Translations under genes and position numbers: made by a program
Notes under the pieces: generated by a model
Told to the model about the DNA's origin: nothing
Seen by the model: only the letters and a program-made list of their open reading frames with translations
Database searches by the model: none
Shown: one piece after another, positions 1 through 8,730 of the stretch
How the letters are laid out: each line of letters opens with the position of its first letter
Numbering within the stretch: position 1 is the stretch's first letter
Assembly: GCF_902859805.1 (NCBI RefSeq)
Contig: NZ_CADIKC010000002.1
Location: 62,001-126,000 of the forward strand
Direction of reading: 5' to 3'
Length of the DNA: 64,000 nucleotides
Source of the DNA: Paraburkholderia sediminicola
Lineage (GTDB): Bacteria; Pseudomonadota; Gammaproteobacteria; Burkholderiales; Burkholderiaceae

Positions 1-1
1 G

Positions 2-550
2 TGGCCGGAGCGCTGCAAGGCATTGGTGTCGGTGAGCGGCTATCTGATCGGCAGCCAGGCGGGCAGCAAGGCGCCCTTGCAGCCCAAGGCGGAGCTCGCG
101 TGGTGGTACCAGTTCTACTTCGCCACTGAGCGGGGTAGGCAGGGTTACGAAGCCAATCGGGACGGCTTCGCGAAGCTCATCTGGCAACTTGCGTCGCCGA
201 AATGGCGCTTCGACGACGCGACGTTCGAACGATCCGCAAACGCCTTCCAGAACCCGGACCACGTTGCGATCGTGATCGACAACTACCGCTGGCGATTGAG
301 TCTCTCAGATGGCGAGCCGCAGTACGCCGATCTGGAAAGGCGTCTTGCGGCCGCGCCGATCATCACCGTGCCGACGATTACCCTTGAAGGCGACGCGAAC
401 GGCGCGCCTCATCCAGAGCCCACGGCTTATGCGAAGAAGTTTGTCAGCAGATATGCGCACCGCACCATCACAGGTGGAATCGGTCACAATCTGCCGCAGG
501 AAGCCCCCAAGGCCTTTGCGAACGCTGTGATCGAGGTTGCCAGTTATTGA
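2..550 (+). CDS. Alpha/beta hydrolase, C-terminal part (5' end outside window)
   Basis: The reading frame is open from the first bases of the window and runs to TGA at 548-550, so this is the 3' part of a longer gene; an internal GTG/ATG should not be taken as its start. The visible 182 residues begin with a strand-turn (ALVSVSGYLIGSQ) typical of the segment just after the nucleophile elbow of epoxide-hydrolase/haloalkane-dehalogenase-like alpha/beta hydrolases. The acid is probably the Asp in TLEGDANG and the catalytic His is in GGIGHNLPQE near the end. The nucleophile lies upstream and is not visible, so substrate class cannot be assigned. It converges on the dehydrogenase that ends at 669. 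Confidence 0.75.
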   Translation, partial: WPERCKALVSVSGYLIGSQAGSKAPLQPKAELAWWYQFYFATERGRQGYEANRDGFAKLIWQLASPKWRFDDATFERSANAFQNPDHVAIVIDNYRWRLSLSDGEPQYADLERRLAAAPIITVPTITLEGDANGAPHPEPTAYAKKFVSRYAHRTITGGIGHNLPQEAPKAFANAVIEVASY

Positions 551-668
551 ATGTGGCGAACGGCGTCGTGAAGCGCCAGGTCGCTCGACGGCTTCGGCGC
601 CCGTGGCAGATTCCGGAAGCGCTTTCGCCCGGCACCGCAACGTGCCGTACCGGGACACTCAAGCTGAT

Positions 669-1568
669 TCAAGCGGACGCACCCTTTGTGCTCTCCCTCG
701 CCTCGGTGCGCGCCTCGATCGCGTGCACGACGGCCACCATATCGGCCTGACCGTGACCCAACTCAACGGTCTCGGTGTACAGGTCAAAGCAGACATCCAG
801 CAACGGCGACGCAAGATTCGCATGGCGCGCCGCCTCGGCCGCGAGCCGGTTATTCTTCAGCACGTCGACAATCGAGGCCTGCACGGTGAAATCCTCGTTC
901 ACGAGCTTGTCGACTTTCACGCGGGATACGTTGCTCGCCATCGGGCCCGCGTCGAGCACAGCCTGAAATTGCTTCATGTCGAGCCCGTAGCGCCGCGCAA
1001 GATGCGCCGCCTCGGCCAGCGCGGTCACCATCGGAATCAGGAACGTGTTGATCGACAGCTTCATCAGAAGCCCCGCCGGCACCGCGCCGCAGATCACCGT
1101 CTCGTGGCACATCGGCTTGAGGAGCGGACGCACTTCGTCGACGGCCGCCGGCTCGCCCGCCAGCATCGCCACCAGTTGCCCCGCTTCGGCCGGCTTGCGT
1201 GAACCCGAGACGGGCGCCTCGACGTACTGCCCGCCTGCCGCGCGGATGTCGGCTTCGAGCTCGCGCGAATAGTCGGCCGATGTCGTCCCCATGTGCACGA
1301 TGATGTGCTGCTCGACGTTCGTTGCGAAGTCCGCGGTGTGGCGACCGAGCACAGCGTCGAGCGCCGTGTCGGTCGCCATCATCAGGATCACAATGCGGGC
1401 CTGCCGGAAGACCTCGCAGGCGCTGTCCGCAACCTGAGCGCCTGCGTCGCGCAACGCGGCGCAACGGTCCGGCGTGCGGTTCCACACGACCAGTGGCGTG
1501 CCGTCGCGCGCGAGGTTGAGCGCCATGGGCTGCCCCATCACGCCGAGGCCGATGAATCCTGTTTTCAT
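669..1568 (-). CDS. NAD(P)-dependent beta-hydroxyacid dehydrogenase (3-hydroxyisobutyrate dehydrogenase family)
   Basis: The 299-residue protein has the family layout: an N-terminal Rossmann fold with GLGVMG at residues 7-12, the substrate-binding signature EAPVSGS near 117-123, and the catalytic lysine in [11 protein letters not shown] at about residue 170. Members oxidise 3-hydroxyisobutyrate, tartronate semialdehyde, 2-hydroxy-3-oxopropionate or similar acids, and the substrate cannot be told from sequence alone. The ATG at 1568 is preferred over one four codons upstream because GGAGAC sits at the right distance before it. The gene stands alone, divergent from a small hypothetical gene at 1870, with no obvious pathway partner. 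Confidence 0.88.
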   Translation of the reverse strand: MKTGFIGLGVMGQPMALNLARDGTPLVVWNRTPDRCAALRDAGAQVADSACEVFRQARIVILMMATDTALDAVLGRHTADFATNVEQHIIVHMGTTSADYSRELEADIRAAGGQYVEAPVSGSRKPAEAGQLVAMLAGEPAAVDEVRPLLKPMCHETVICGAVPAGLLMKLSINTFLIPMVTALAEAAHLARRYGLDMKQFQAVLDAGPMASNVSRVKVDKLVNEDFTVQASIVDVLKNNRLAAEAARHANLASPLLDVCFDLYTETVELGHGQADMVAVVHAIEARTEARESTKGASA

Positions 1569-1869
1569 GGGTGTCTCCATGTCTTATCCGTTTGTCTTAT
1601 CCGTTGCTTGTGGCCACGGTTCGGTGGATCGGGTGCAGGTATGCACGCAGGACGATGAGGCGGCGGCTTTGCCACCGCGACGCTCCCCCGAACAGAATCG
1701 ATCGGGCCGGGCGACGCCGCTTAGTCTATCCAAATTGCCGCGATTACGCCCGCCCACCAAGGCGCCGTCGATTTTCATAAGAAAAATGCAGCAATGCCGT
1801 AAATATTTTCATTTTACTGTTTGCGGCACGGCGCTCAGGATGAGGGCATAGCAAGGAGACGGAGCCGCC
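1569..1869. other. Divergent intergenic region
   Basis: About 300 bases separate two divergent genes. The half nearest the small gene holds an AT-rich stretch (about 1774-1822) with an ATTTTC/GAAAAT inverted repeat around 1773-1789, which stands out against the GC-rich surroundings and is where promoters would be expected. No confident -35/-10 pair or RNA gene was recognised. Confidence 0.4.
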
Positions 1870-2190
1870 ATGGACCCCACAATTCCCGACAACAACCCAG
1901 ACACGCCGCACGGCGTGAACATGCACGATCCCATCGAACCGCTGATTCTCGACCTGCTGGAATGGATTGGACCGGGCGCCCGGCCCTACAGCGAAGCAAT
2001 CGAAGTCTGGCGCACTTCCTGCCCGCGATTGCCGATCTGGGAAGATGCCTTCGCGCGCGGCTATCTCACGCGGACCCACTCACCCGGCAGCGTAGCCGAA
2101 GTGGCGCTCAGCGAAGCCGGCGCCGCCTATCTGCGCGCGAGCCGCGGTATGCCGGGGGCGGAGCCGCCTACGCTCCGCCCACTCACCTGA
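1870..2190 (+). CDS. Conserved hypothetical protein, winged-helix-like
   Basis: A 106-residue acidic protein with a clear AAGGAG ribosome site upstream of the ATG. The body (residues 18-95) reads like a small helical domain: EPLILDLLEWIG, a predicted helix with WRTSCPRLPIWEDAFARGYL, then ALSEAGAAYLRA near the end. The last motif resembles the wing and helix ending of PadR/MarR-like winged-helix proteins, but no DNA-binding helix is clear. A second ATG at codon 18 could be the true start. It stops five bases before the end of the convergent MFS gene. No function is assigned. Confidence 0.6.
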   Translation: MDPTIPDNNPDTPHGVNMHDPIEPLILDLLEWIGPGARPYSEAIEVWRTSCPRLPIWEDAFARGYLTRTHSPGSVAEVALSEAGAAYLRASRGMPGAEPPTLRPLT

Positions 2191-2195
2191 ATGCC

Positions 2196-3578
2196 TTATC
2201 TCCACCAGCGCAGCGGACGGCGCAGATGATGCCGCTCCAGCCGCACCGCGGCGCCCGCCTGCATAAACGCGGGCATGCCGTCCAGCGGCCTGCCTTCGAG
2301 CCGTTCGCGCTCCTCGTCGGCCTCGACGGTCCTCGCCGGATCGATGAAAAATGCGGCTACGATCCCCACCCCGAGCAAGCATGCGGAAATCGTGAACGGC
2401 ACGTTATAACTGCCCGTCGTCTCGATCAGATAGCCGAACACGACGGGCGAGATCATGCCGGCGACGCCGAAGCCCGTGTTCATCATGCCGCCCGCTGTGC
2501 CCGCGTAGCGACCGCCGATGTCGAGCGGCAAAGTCCACAACACAGGATTCGTGATCTCGAGAAAGAAGAACGACGCCGACAGGTACAGCACCGCCATCAG
2601 TGGATTGGTCGCGGACACCATCGGCAGCAGGAACACGAGCGAGCCGCCCATGCCCACCACCAGCACGGCGCAGCGCGCAAAGCGCAGCCGGCCGGTACGC
2701 TTGTAAAGCCGGTCCGAAACGACACCGCCCAAGGTATCGCCGATCACGCCGGCGAGCAGCGGCAGCGCGGTGAACAGCGCCAATTGTTTGAGATCGAAGC
2801 CGCGAGCTTCCTTCAGGTACGAAGGTAACCAGGTTAGATAGACCCAAAGCAGCCAGCCGTAACAGAAGTCGACGAACGTGACGAGCCACATACGACGAAT
2901 CAGCTTGCGCCACGGCGTGGCCGCACGTTTGGCGCGTTCGCAGTCGCCCGCGCGATAGCCGATCTCCGCCGTTTCCTCCGGCGTCACACGCCGGTTCTGC
3001 TCCGGCGAGTTCGTAAAGACGCAGAGGTACAGCACGGTCCACGCAAGACTCGCCACGCCGAGCAGAATGAACGCGTCGCGCCAGCCGCCCGCCACCACCA
3101 CCGCGAGCACGAGCGGTGGTGTGACCGCGCCGCCGAGGCGGGCAAAGCTATGGGTGATGCCCTGAGCAAAGCCCCGTTCCGCCACCGGCATCCAGTAGGT
3201 AAAGGCACGCGTCGCCGTCGGAAACGCACCGCCCTCGCCGATGCCCAGCGCGAAGCGCAGCGCGACGAGCATTGCCACACTGCCGGCGAATCCGGTCGCG
3301 AGCGTCGCCGCCCCCCAGATCAGCGAGAGCACCGTCAGCACCAGCTTCGGCCCGTACTTGTCCGACAGCCAGCCGCCGATGACTTGCATGAACGCATACG
3401 GATAAGCAAAAGCCGAGAACACGAGGCCGAGCTGAACCGTCGTCAGACCCATTTCGTGCCGGATGATAGGACCGGCCACGGCAATATTCACACGGTCGAT
3501 GTACGAGATGAAATACATCAGGCACATGACGGCCAGGATGATGTGGCGTGTCTTCACACGCCGCTTGTGCGTTTGCAT
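2196..3578 (-). CDS. sauU: MFS anion transporter, probable sulfoacetate importer SauU
   Basis: A 460-residue major facilitator protein of the anion:cation symporter type, with about 12 hydrophobic segments. It has the N-terminal pattern YFISYIDRVNIAVAGP and the loop motif GWLSDKYGPK after TM2. ATG 3578 is chosen because AGGAGACAGC precedes it; the long upstream extension of the frame has no hydrophobic or family character. It follows sauT on the same strand with a 155-base gap. In Cupriavidus necator the sau cluster (sauRSTU) encodes such an MFS carrier for sulfoacetate. The role here is inferred from the adjacent sauT, sauS and IclR genes, not from the transporter sequence itself. Confidence 0.8.
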   Translation of the reverse strand: MQTHKRRVKTRHIILAVMCLMYFISYIDRVNIAVAGPIIRHEMGLTTVQLGLVFSAFAYPYAFMQVIGGWLSDKYGPKLVLTVLSLIWGAATLATGFAGSVAMLVALRFALGIGEGGAFPTATRAFTYWMPVAERGFAQGITHSFARLGGAVTPPLVLAVVVAGGWRDAFILLGVASLAWTVLYLCVFTNSPEQNRRVTPEETAEIGYRAGDCERAKRAATPWRKLIRRMWLVTFVDFCYGWLLWVYLTWLPSYLKEARGFDLKQLALFTALPLLAGVIGDTLGGVVSDRLYKRTGRLRFARCAVLVVGMGGSLVFLLPMVSATNPLMAVLYLSASFFFLEITNPVLWTLPLDIGGRYAGTAGGMMNTGFGVAGMISPVVFGYLIETTGSYNVPFTISACLLGVGIVAAFFIDPARTVEADEERERLEGRPLDGMPAFMQAGAAVRLERHHLRRPLRWWR

Positions 3579-3733
3579 GCTGTCTCCTGTTTCTCTTATG
3601 TGACGCCGGGGGCGTCTGTGATCGTTCGATCCGTACGTCGTACTGCTCCGCGCCGCGTGCGCCTCGACTCGCGCCCTCCTCTGCCTGCCGGCGCGCTCCG
3701 GGCATGCCGCCATGCATGCCGATACACGCGCCG

Positions 3734-5410
3734 TCAGGTAGGCACGAGCTTCAGGCGTTGCACCTTGCCCGACGGTCCCCGAGGCAGTTCCGCAATGAAG
3801 CGAAACTCCTTCGGTGTCTTGTAGCGGCCCAGTTCGCGCAGACAGTGTTCACGCAGATCCGCGATGTCGAGCGCGCCCGGCCCCTCTGCAATGCGAGGCA
3901 CGATGAAGGCGACGATCTCCTGGCCGTAAGCGGTATCCGGCACGCCCACCACCGCCGCATCCAGCACGCCGGGATGTTTGAGCAACGCTTCATCGATCTC
4001 GCGCGGGGCGATGTTTTCGCCGCCCTTGATGATCAATTCCTTCGCACGGCCGTTGATGTAGAAATAACCGTCGCTGTCTCGATAGCCGAGGTCGCCGGTG
4101 CGCAGCCAGCCGTCGGCGGTGAAGGCCGCACGCGTTTCTCCCGCTCGCTTGTAATAGCCGCGCATGACCTGTTCGCCACGCAGCACCAGTTCGCCGCACT
4201 CGTCGGGCACGCATTCGCGGCCGTCACGGTCGATCACCTTCGCCTCGCCGCCTGACGGCAAGCCGATGCTGCCGATTCTTCGGCTTGCCGGGTCGTATGG
4301 ATTGCTGAACATGGGGGCGGCGGTTTCGGTCATGCCCATCGTTTCGATGATGCCGATTCCAAAGCGCGCCTCGAACGCTCGGTGATGATCGGCAGGCAGC
4401 GCGGCCGACGCACTGCGGCAGAATCTCAGCGCGGACAGATCGACCGTGCACGGTTCGTCGTTATTGAGCAGATAAGCGACAATCGTCGGCACCACGTTGA
4501 TCCATGTGCAACCGTGGCGCGCGACATCGCGCCAGTAGGTGCGTGCGGAGAATCGCGGCGCCATGACCACCGAGCCGCCATGAAAGAGCGGCGCAAGCAG
4601 CGTCACAACGAGACCATTGATGTGATAAAGCGGCAACGCGGCGAAGACCCGGTCGCCGGTGCCGAGCCGGTGTTCGAGCGAGATGTTGCGCGCATTGGCC
4701 AGCAGGTTTCGCTGGTCCAGCAGAACACCCTTTGGCGCACCGGTGGTGCCGGACGTATACATCAGCAACGCTACATCGCTTGCAGCCGGTTCGCCGCTTG
4801 ACGGCGTTTCGGTATCCCAGGTGTCTGTATGTTTCGCGTGTGCCTCGTATGTCACACGTGACGCGCGCTGGGCCGGTTTAGTGTGCGCATCCATAGACAT
4901 CGCCGTTTCCGCCAACACAGGTTCCACGGCGGTCGGCACCGGTGCAATAGCGGCATCGGGCGCCGTCTGCAACAACGCGATTTCGCGGGTCAATCCCTGC
5001 TCGCGCAACTCTGCAATCGCGCTTGCCATCGCCGCGTGCGTCTCGCCGGAAACGAAGACCATGCGGGTGTCCGAATGCTCCACGATATAGCGCAACTGCG
5101 ACGGCTGGCACAACAGATTGAGCGGATTGGCGACGAGCCCGCTGTACATCGCCGCGAGCAGCAGCCTTGCCGTATGGATGCCGTTGCCCATGAAGACCGA
5201 TACGACATCGCCGGCCTGCAAGCCTGCTTCATGAAAAACCGTCTCGAGCGCGCGGCAATCCTCGCGCAGTTTCGCGAAGGTCAGCACGTCGGGCCGCGGC
5301 GCAGCGCCCCCGTCTTCAGCACATTCAGGCGCCGCCAGCAAAAACGGCTTGTCGGGATACTGCGCGGCGCGCGCATCGATCAGCGCACGGATTGTGTGAG
5401 GCGTCGTCAT
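3734..5410 (-). CDS. sauT: Acyl-CoA synthetase, probable sulfoacetate--CoA ligase SauT
   Basis: A 558-residue AMP-forming ligase. Adenylation motifs are complete: YTSGTTGAPKG (residues 218-228), the GWLRTGDLGYRD hinge region, GRAKELIIKGGENIAP, and the C-terminal catalytic lysine in PSGKVQRLK. It would activate sulfoacetate to sulfoacetyl-CoA for the next enzyme, SauS. Its ATG overlaps the TGA of sauS by four bases (ATGA), so the two are translationally coupled; the longer upstream frame runs inside sauS and is ignored. A low-complexity segment of about 55-60 residues (about 150-208) before the P-loop motif is unusual for the family. Other acid substrates are possible; the assignment rests on context. 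Confidence 0.82.
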   Translation of the reverse strand: MTTPHTIRALIDARAAQYPDKPFLLAAPECAEDGGAAPRPDVLTFAKLREDCRALETVFHEAGLQAGDVVSVFMGNGIHTARLLLAAMYSGLVANPLNLLCQPSQLRYIVEHSDTRMVFVSGETHAAMASAIAELREQGLTREIALLQTAPDAAIAPVPTAVEPVLAETAMSMDAHTKPAQRASRVTYEAHAKHTDTWDTETPSSGEPAASDVALLMYTSGTTGAPKGVLLDQRNLLANARNISLEHRLGTGDRVFAALPLYHINGLVVTLLAPLFHGGSVVMAPRFSARTYWRDVARHGCTWINVVPTIVAYLLNNDEPCTVDLSALRFCRSASAALPADHHRAFEARFGIGIIETMGMTETAAPMFSNPYDPASRRIGSIGLPSGGEAKVIDRDGRECVPDECGELVLRGEQVMRGYYKRAGETRAAFTADGWLRTGDLGYRDSDGYFYINGRAKELIIKGGENIAPREIDEALLKHPGVLDAAVVGVPDTAYGQEIVAFIVPRIAEGPGALDIADLREHCLRELGRYKTPKEFRFIAELPRGPSGKVQRLKLVPT

Positions 5411-6852
5411 TTGCCATACCTCACGAAGAAATCCCCGAGTACGTCGTCCAGTTCGGGGACGTGCTCTTCGATCGGGTAGGCCACGCGTGTGATGTTCAGG
5501 TACTGCTGAAAATTGAGGTTGCTCGAGAAATTGTTGCGCCCCCACGTTCCGCATCCCATCGAAAGCGAGAATGGCAAGCCGTTATCGAAGTTGCCGCCGG
5601 TCGCAAGGCAATGCGCCTGATTCACGATCACGCGCGCAACCGGCAGCGTCAAACCGAGCTGCTCCGCCTGGCCCGAATCGCTGGAATGCAGGCCGACCGA
5701 GTGTCCTGCACCCATGTAGCCGTAGATGCCGCGCACGATGTCGGCAGCAGCGTCGAAGTTCTCCGCGCGATAAACGGTCAGCACCGGCGCGAGCTTCTCG
5801 CCCGAGAAAGGATAGTCAGCGCCGAAGCCGGTTTCCTCCACCATCAGAAACGCGGGCTCACGTGCTGCGATGTCATCGAGGCCCGCCGCGCGTGCAATCG
5901 CGGTGGCCGAGCGCGCGGTGCAGTGTGCCGATAACTTGCCGTTCGACCACAGGGCGCCCTGCAATTGCGCCTTTTGCGCGGCGTCGAGCATCACGCCACC
6001 GCAGGCAGTCAGTTCGGCCAGCATGTCCGCGTACACCGCGTCTTCGATCACGACGCTGTTTTCGGATGAACAGCTCGTGGCGTTGTCGAACGTTTTCGAG
6101 CGCGCGATCTTGTGCGCTGCATCGTGTAAGTCGGCGGATGCAGTGACGATCGAAGCAACATTCCCCGCGCCCACGCCGAACGCGGGCGTCCCGCTGGCGT
6201 AGGCCATCCGCACATTCGCTTGCGAGCCAGTCGCCACAACCAGATCGCACTGCCGCATCAGTTCGCTAGTGGCCGCCTTGCTGATCGGCGCAGGCAACAT
6301 CTGGACGAGGTCGGCCGCGAGCCCGACTCTGGCGAATTGCGCGTGAATGAATTCAATCAGCAGCGCGCACGACGAATAGCCTTTCGGAGAAGGCGCCACG
6401 ATGACCGCATTGCCGCATTTGAGCGCGTTGACGATCTTGTTGATCGGCGTAGCCGCCGGATTGGTGGACGGCGTGATCGCCGCCACCACGCCGACCGCCC
6501 GCGCAATCTCGACGATGCCGGTGGCCTCATGACGCGCGATCACACCCGTGGTCTTCTGCCCGCGCAGATCGCGCAATAAGCCGAGCGTCTTGCGATAGTT
6601 CTTGCGGAACTTGTCGTCCGCGTTGCCGAGACCGGTGTCGCGCACCGCCAGTTCGGCAAGCTGGCGGTTGCGGGCGGGCTCCATGATCGCCCACGCGGCG
6701 GCGTCGGCGGCGGCATCGAGCACGTCCTGACCCGCGACCTCAAATCCGCGTTGCGCGGCTCGCGCACGCGCAACCAGTGACGCGACGACGCGTTCGACTT
6801 CGCTATGTGCGTTAGCGTGCGTCGCTTCCGCTTCTGTGGCCCTAACGTTCAT
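5407..6852 (-). CDS. sauS: Acylating aldehyde dehydrogenase, probable sulfoacetaldehyde dehydrogenase (CoA-acylating) SauS
   Basis: The 481-residue protein belongs to the CoA-acylating branch of aldehyde dehydrogenases (EutE/AdhE-N-like). It shows ITPSTNPAATPINK at about 127-140 and the catalytic cysteine in FDNATSCSSENS (Cys261). It would reduce sulfoacetyl-CoA to sulfoacetaldehyde with NAD(P)H, as SauS does in C. necator. The ATG at 6852 has CGGAGT upstream; the frame extends further to 7020, but that part covers the divergent promoter region. It is first in a sauS-sauT-sauU transcript and divergent from an IclR regulator, the same set of genes as the known sau cluster. Confidence 0.85.
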   Translation of the reverse strand: MNVRATEAEATHANAHSEVERVVASLVARARAAQRGFEVAGQDVLDAAADAAAWAIMEPARNRQLAELAVRDTGLGNADDKFRKNYRKTLGLLRDLRGQKTTGVIARHEATGIVEIARAVGVVAAITPSTNPAATPINKIVNALKCGNAVIVAPSPKGYSSCALLIEFIHAQFARVGLAADLVQMLPAPISKAATSELMRQCDLVVATGSQANVRMAYASGTPAFGVGAGNVASIVTASADLHDAAHKIARSKTFDNATSCSSENSVVIEDAVYADMLAELTACGGVMLDAAQKAQLQGALWSNGKLSAHCTARSATAIARAAGLDDIAAREPAFLMVEETGFGADYPFSGEKLAPVLTVYRAENFDAAADIVRGIYGYMGAGHSVGLHSSDSGQAEQLGLTLPVARVIVNQAHCLATGGNFDNGLPFSLSMGCGTWGRNNFSSNLNFQQYLNITRVAYPIEEHVPELDDVLGDFFVRYGK

Positions 6853-6882
6853 ACGGTTCACTCCGGACTGAAAAGATTGGCG

Positions 6883-6892
6883 TTGGTACCAA
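6883..6892. promoter_or_regulatory. Palindrome TTGGTACCAA upstream of sauS
   Basis: A perfect 10-bp palindrome 31 bases before the sauS start, inside a looser GATTGG...CCAATC repeat (6875-6894). It is a possible operator or promoter element; no regulator can be assigned from sequence. Confidence 0.35.
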
Positions 6893-6974
6893 TCTAGTGA
6901 GCCGTACCTGCTTCGGAGTCCCGTTTTTTGAACTATCCCTTGCGCTGAGCGGGCCAGAATCGAAAAGTGCGAAA

Positions 6975-6998
6975 TTCGGGACTTTCCATAGTCCCGAA
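6975..6998. promoter_or_regulatory. Inverted repeat between sauS and sauR, candidate SauR operator
   Basis: Perfect 9-bp arms TTCGGGACT and AGTCCCGAA flank a 6-base spacer, TTCCAT. It lies in the 201-base gap between divergent sauS and the IclR gene, 56 bases before the regulator's GTG. A single half-site, AGTCCCG, recurs at 6917-6923 on the sauS side. This layout fits autoregulation plus control of the sau operon. Confidence 0.6.
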
Positions 6999-7053
6999 AA
7001 CTAAACAGACCGATGCACAATCCAACTTATAACTACGACATCGAGGAGACAGC

Positions 7054-7818
7054 GTGGCGACTTCGAATCAATCGAATGCTGCGGCCGTACGCGCATTTCG
7101 CGTACTCGAAACCCTGGCTGAGGCAAGCGGCCCGCTTTCCATGACGGATCTCGTCCATGCCCTCGAACTGCCCAAGCAGACCGTGCATCGCATTCTGGTG
7201 CAGTTGATGGATGCGTGGCTGGTCACGCGCAGCGCCGGCGACCGGCTGTATGAGTGCTCGCCGCGCGTGCGCATGCTGGCGGTCAATGTGCTGATGCATG
7301 CGGGCCCGGCCGCTGCCCGCCATGTCCTGCTTGAACAACTGGTGGCCAAAATTGGCGAAACCTGCAATCTGACGATGCTGGCCGGTAACGACGTGGTCTA
7401 TGTAGACCGGGTGGAAACGGAGTGGCCGCTGCGCATGCACCTTCAACCCGGCTCGCATGTGCCGCTGCACTGCTCGGCAAGCGGCAAGCTGTTGCTCAGC
7501 TTTCTTCCCAAAGACCGGCGCGAACGGGTTATCGAAACCTTGCCGCTGCGCGCCTATTCCGAGCGGACGATTACTGACCGCGGCGAGTTACGCAAAGAAC
7601 TGACCATCACGCGGCGGCGTCAGCTCGCGATCAACAACCAGGAACATTTGCAGGGACTCATCGCGATCGCGGTGCCGGTCATGCTGGATCGCAATCGCGC
7701 GTGCGCGGCCATCGCCGTCCAGGCGCCGGTCGGACGGGTCGTACTCGACGATCTGCTGGCCTTCCTGCCCGATCTGCGGCTGGCCGCGGAGGAAACCGCC
7801 AAGACATTCCGGCAGTAG
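7054..7818 (+). CDS. sauR: IclR-family transcriptional regulator, probable SauR
   Basis: The 254-residue protein has an N-terminal winged helix (LSMTDLVHALELPKQTVHRIL, about residues 29-49) and an IclR effector domain with the pattern GETCNLTML...DRVETEWPLR and the HCSASGKLLLS signature. It starts with GTG at 7054 behind GAGGAGACAGC. It is divergent from sauS, and the intergenic inverted repeat at 6975-6998 is the likely binding site. In C. necator the regulator of the sulfoacetate genes sits in the same cluster. It is followed by a close IclR paralogue, so which of the two senses sulfoacetate is not certain. Confidence 0.8.
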   Translation: MATSNQSNAAAVRAFRVLETLAEASGPLSMTDLVHALELPKQTVHRILVQLMDAWLVTRSAGDRLYECSPRVRMLAVNVLMHAGPAAARHVLLEQLVAKIGETCNLTMLAGNDVVYVDRVETEWPLRMHLQPGSHVPLHCSASGKLLLSFLPKDRRERVIETLPLRAYSERTITDRGELRKELTITRRRQLAINNQEHLQGLIAIAVPVMLDRNRACAAIAVQAPVGRVVLDDLLAFLPDLRLAAEETAKTFRQ

Positions 7819-7965
7819 CCGCCGAAATAGCCCGCCGCAGCGCATTCCGAAAAACGGGATGATCCGCGCTTGAATTACACGCAAAATCCTCCTCAATTCC
7901 GCGAAAGCCTCGGCCGACAAAGGCACACGGTACAATGACGCCGATCCATTTTCCGGAACGGCACC

Positions 7966-8718
7966 ATGACTAAAGCGGATACTCCCACCCTGCGCGCGTT
8001 CGCCCTGCTGGAACATCTCGTCCGCGCCGAAGGTCCGGTGTCGCTAGCCGACATTGCCCAGGACGTCGACCTGCCGAAGGCTTCGCTGCATCGCATGCTG
8101 GCTTCGCTCGAGGCCGGTGGTCTCGTGATCCGCGAACCCGGGCAGAAGAATGCCTATGTAATCGGGCCGCGTCTCGCGCAACTCGGTCTTGGCGTCATGA
8201 TGCACTCGGGTGCTCGCCGGTTGCGGCATGCGATCCTGTCGAATCTGGTTGCCGATCTCGGCGAAACCTGCAACCTCACGATGCTGCACGAAACCGAGGT
8301 GCTCTATCTCGACCGGCTCGAAGCGCCCTGGCCGTTGCGGCTCGATCTCAAGCCCGGCTCGCACGTACCGGCGCATTGCAGCGCGAGCGGCAAGCTGCTG
8401 CTCGCCATGCTGCCGCGCGAACAACGCAGCGCCCTCGTCCGCACGCTGAAGCTCGAACGCTTCACGCCGAACACCATCACCGACCCTGAACTGCTCGAAG
8501 CGGAACTCGATCGCACCGCGCACAAGCGCATCGCCATCGACAATGAGGAATTTGTCGCCGGTATTGCGTGTGTGGCTGCGCCGGTGATGGATGAGAACAA
8601 CACCTGCATCGCGGCGATCGCCGTGCATGCGCCGGTCTCGCGGGCGCCGCTGTCGCGCGCCCTGGAGTTCGTCCCGCGCCTGCAGGAAGCCGCTCAGCAG
8701 CTCGCTAAAACGTTCTAG
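7966..8718 (+). CDS. IclR-family transcriptional regulator (second copy, paralogue of the preceding gene)
   Basis: A 250-residue IclR protein with the winged helix at about residues 24-46 (VSLADIAQDVDLPKASLHRML) and an effector domain nearly collinear with its neighbour: GETCNLTMLHETEVLYLDRLEAPWPLR, PGSHVPAHCSASGKLLL. The shared wording over the effector domain suggests an old tandem duplication. It has no catabolic gene of its own next to it and converges on the MocR gene 12 bases downstream. A sequence resembling half of the xsc operator, CGGTACAA, lies at 7928-7935 upstream. It is therefore a candidate for control of the shared xsc step, but that is inference. Confidence 0.8.
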   Translation: MTKADTPTLRAFALLEHLVRAEGPVSLADIAQDVDLPKASLHRMLASLEAGGLVIREPGQKNAYVIGPRLAQLGLGVMMHSGARRLRHAILSNLVADLGETCNLTMLHETEVLYLDRLEAPWPLRLDLKPGSHVPAHCSASGKLLLAMLPREQRSALVRTLKLERFTPNTITDPELLEAELDRTAHKRIAIDNEEFVAGIACVAAPVMDENNTCIAAIAVHAPVSRAPLSRALEFVPRLQEAAQQLAKTF

Positions 8719-8730
8719 CGCGCCGCCGGC

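Noticed and set aside
1821..2828. A 335-codon plus-strand frame running through the small hypothetical gene into the MFS gene
   Set aside because: It conflicts with two better supported genes and has an Arg/His-rich shadow composition.
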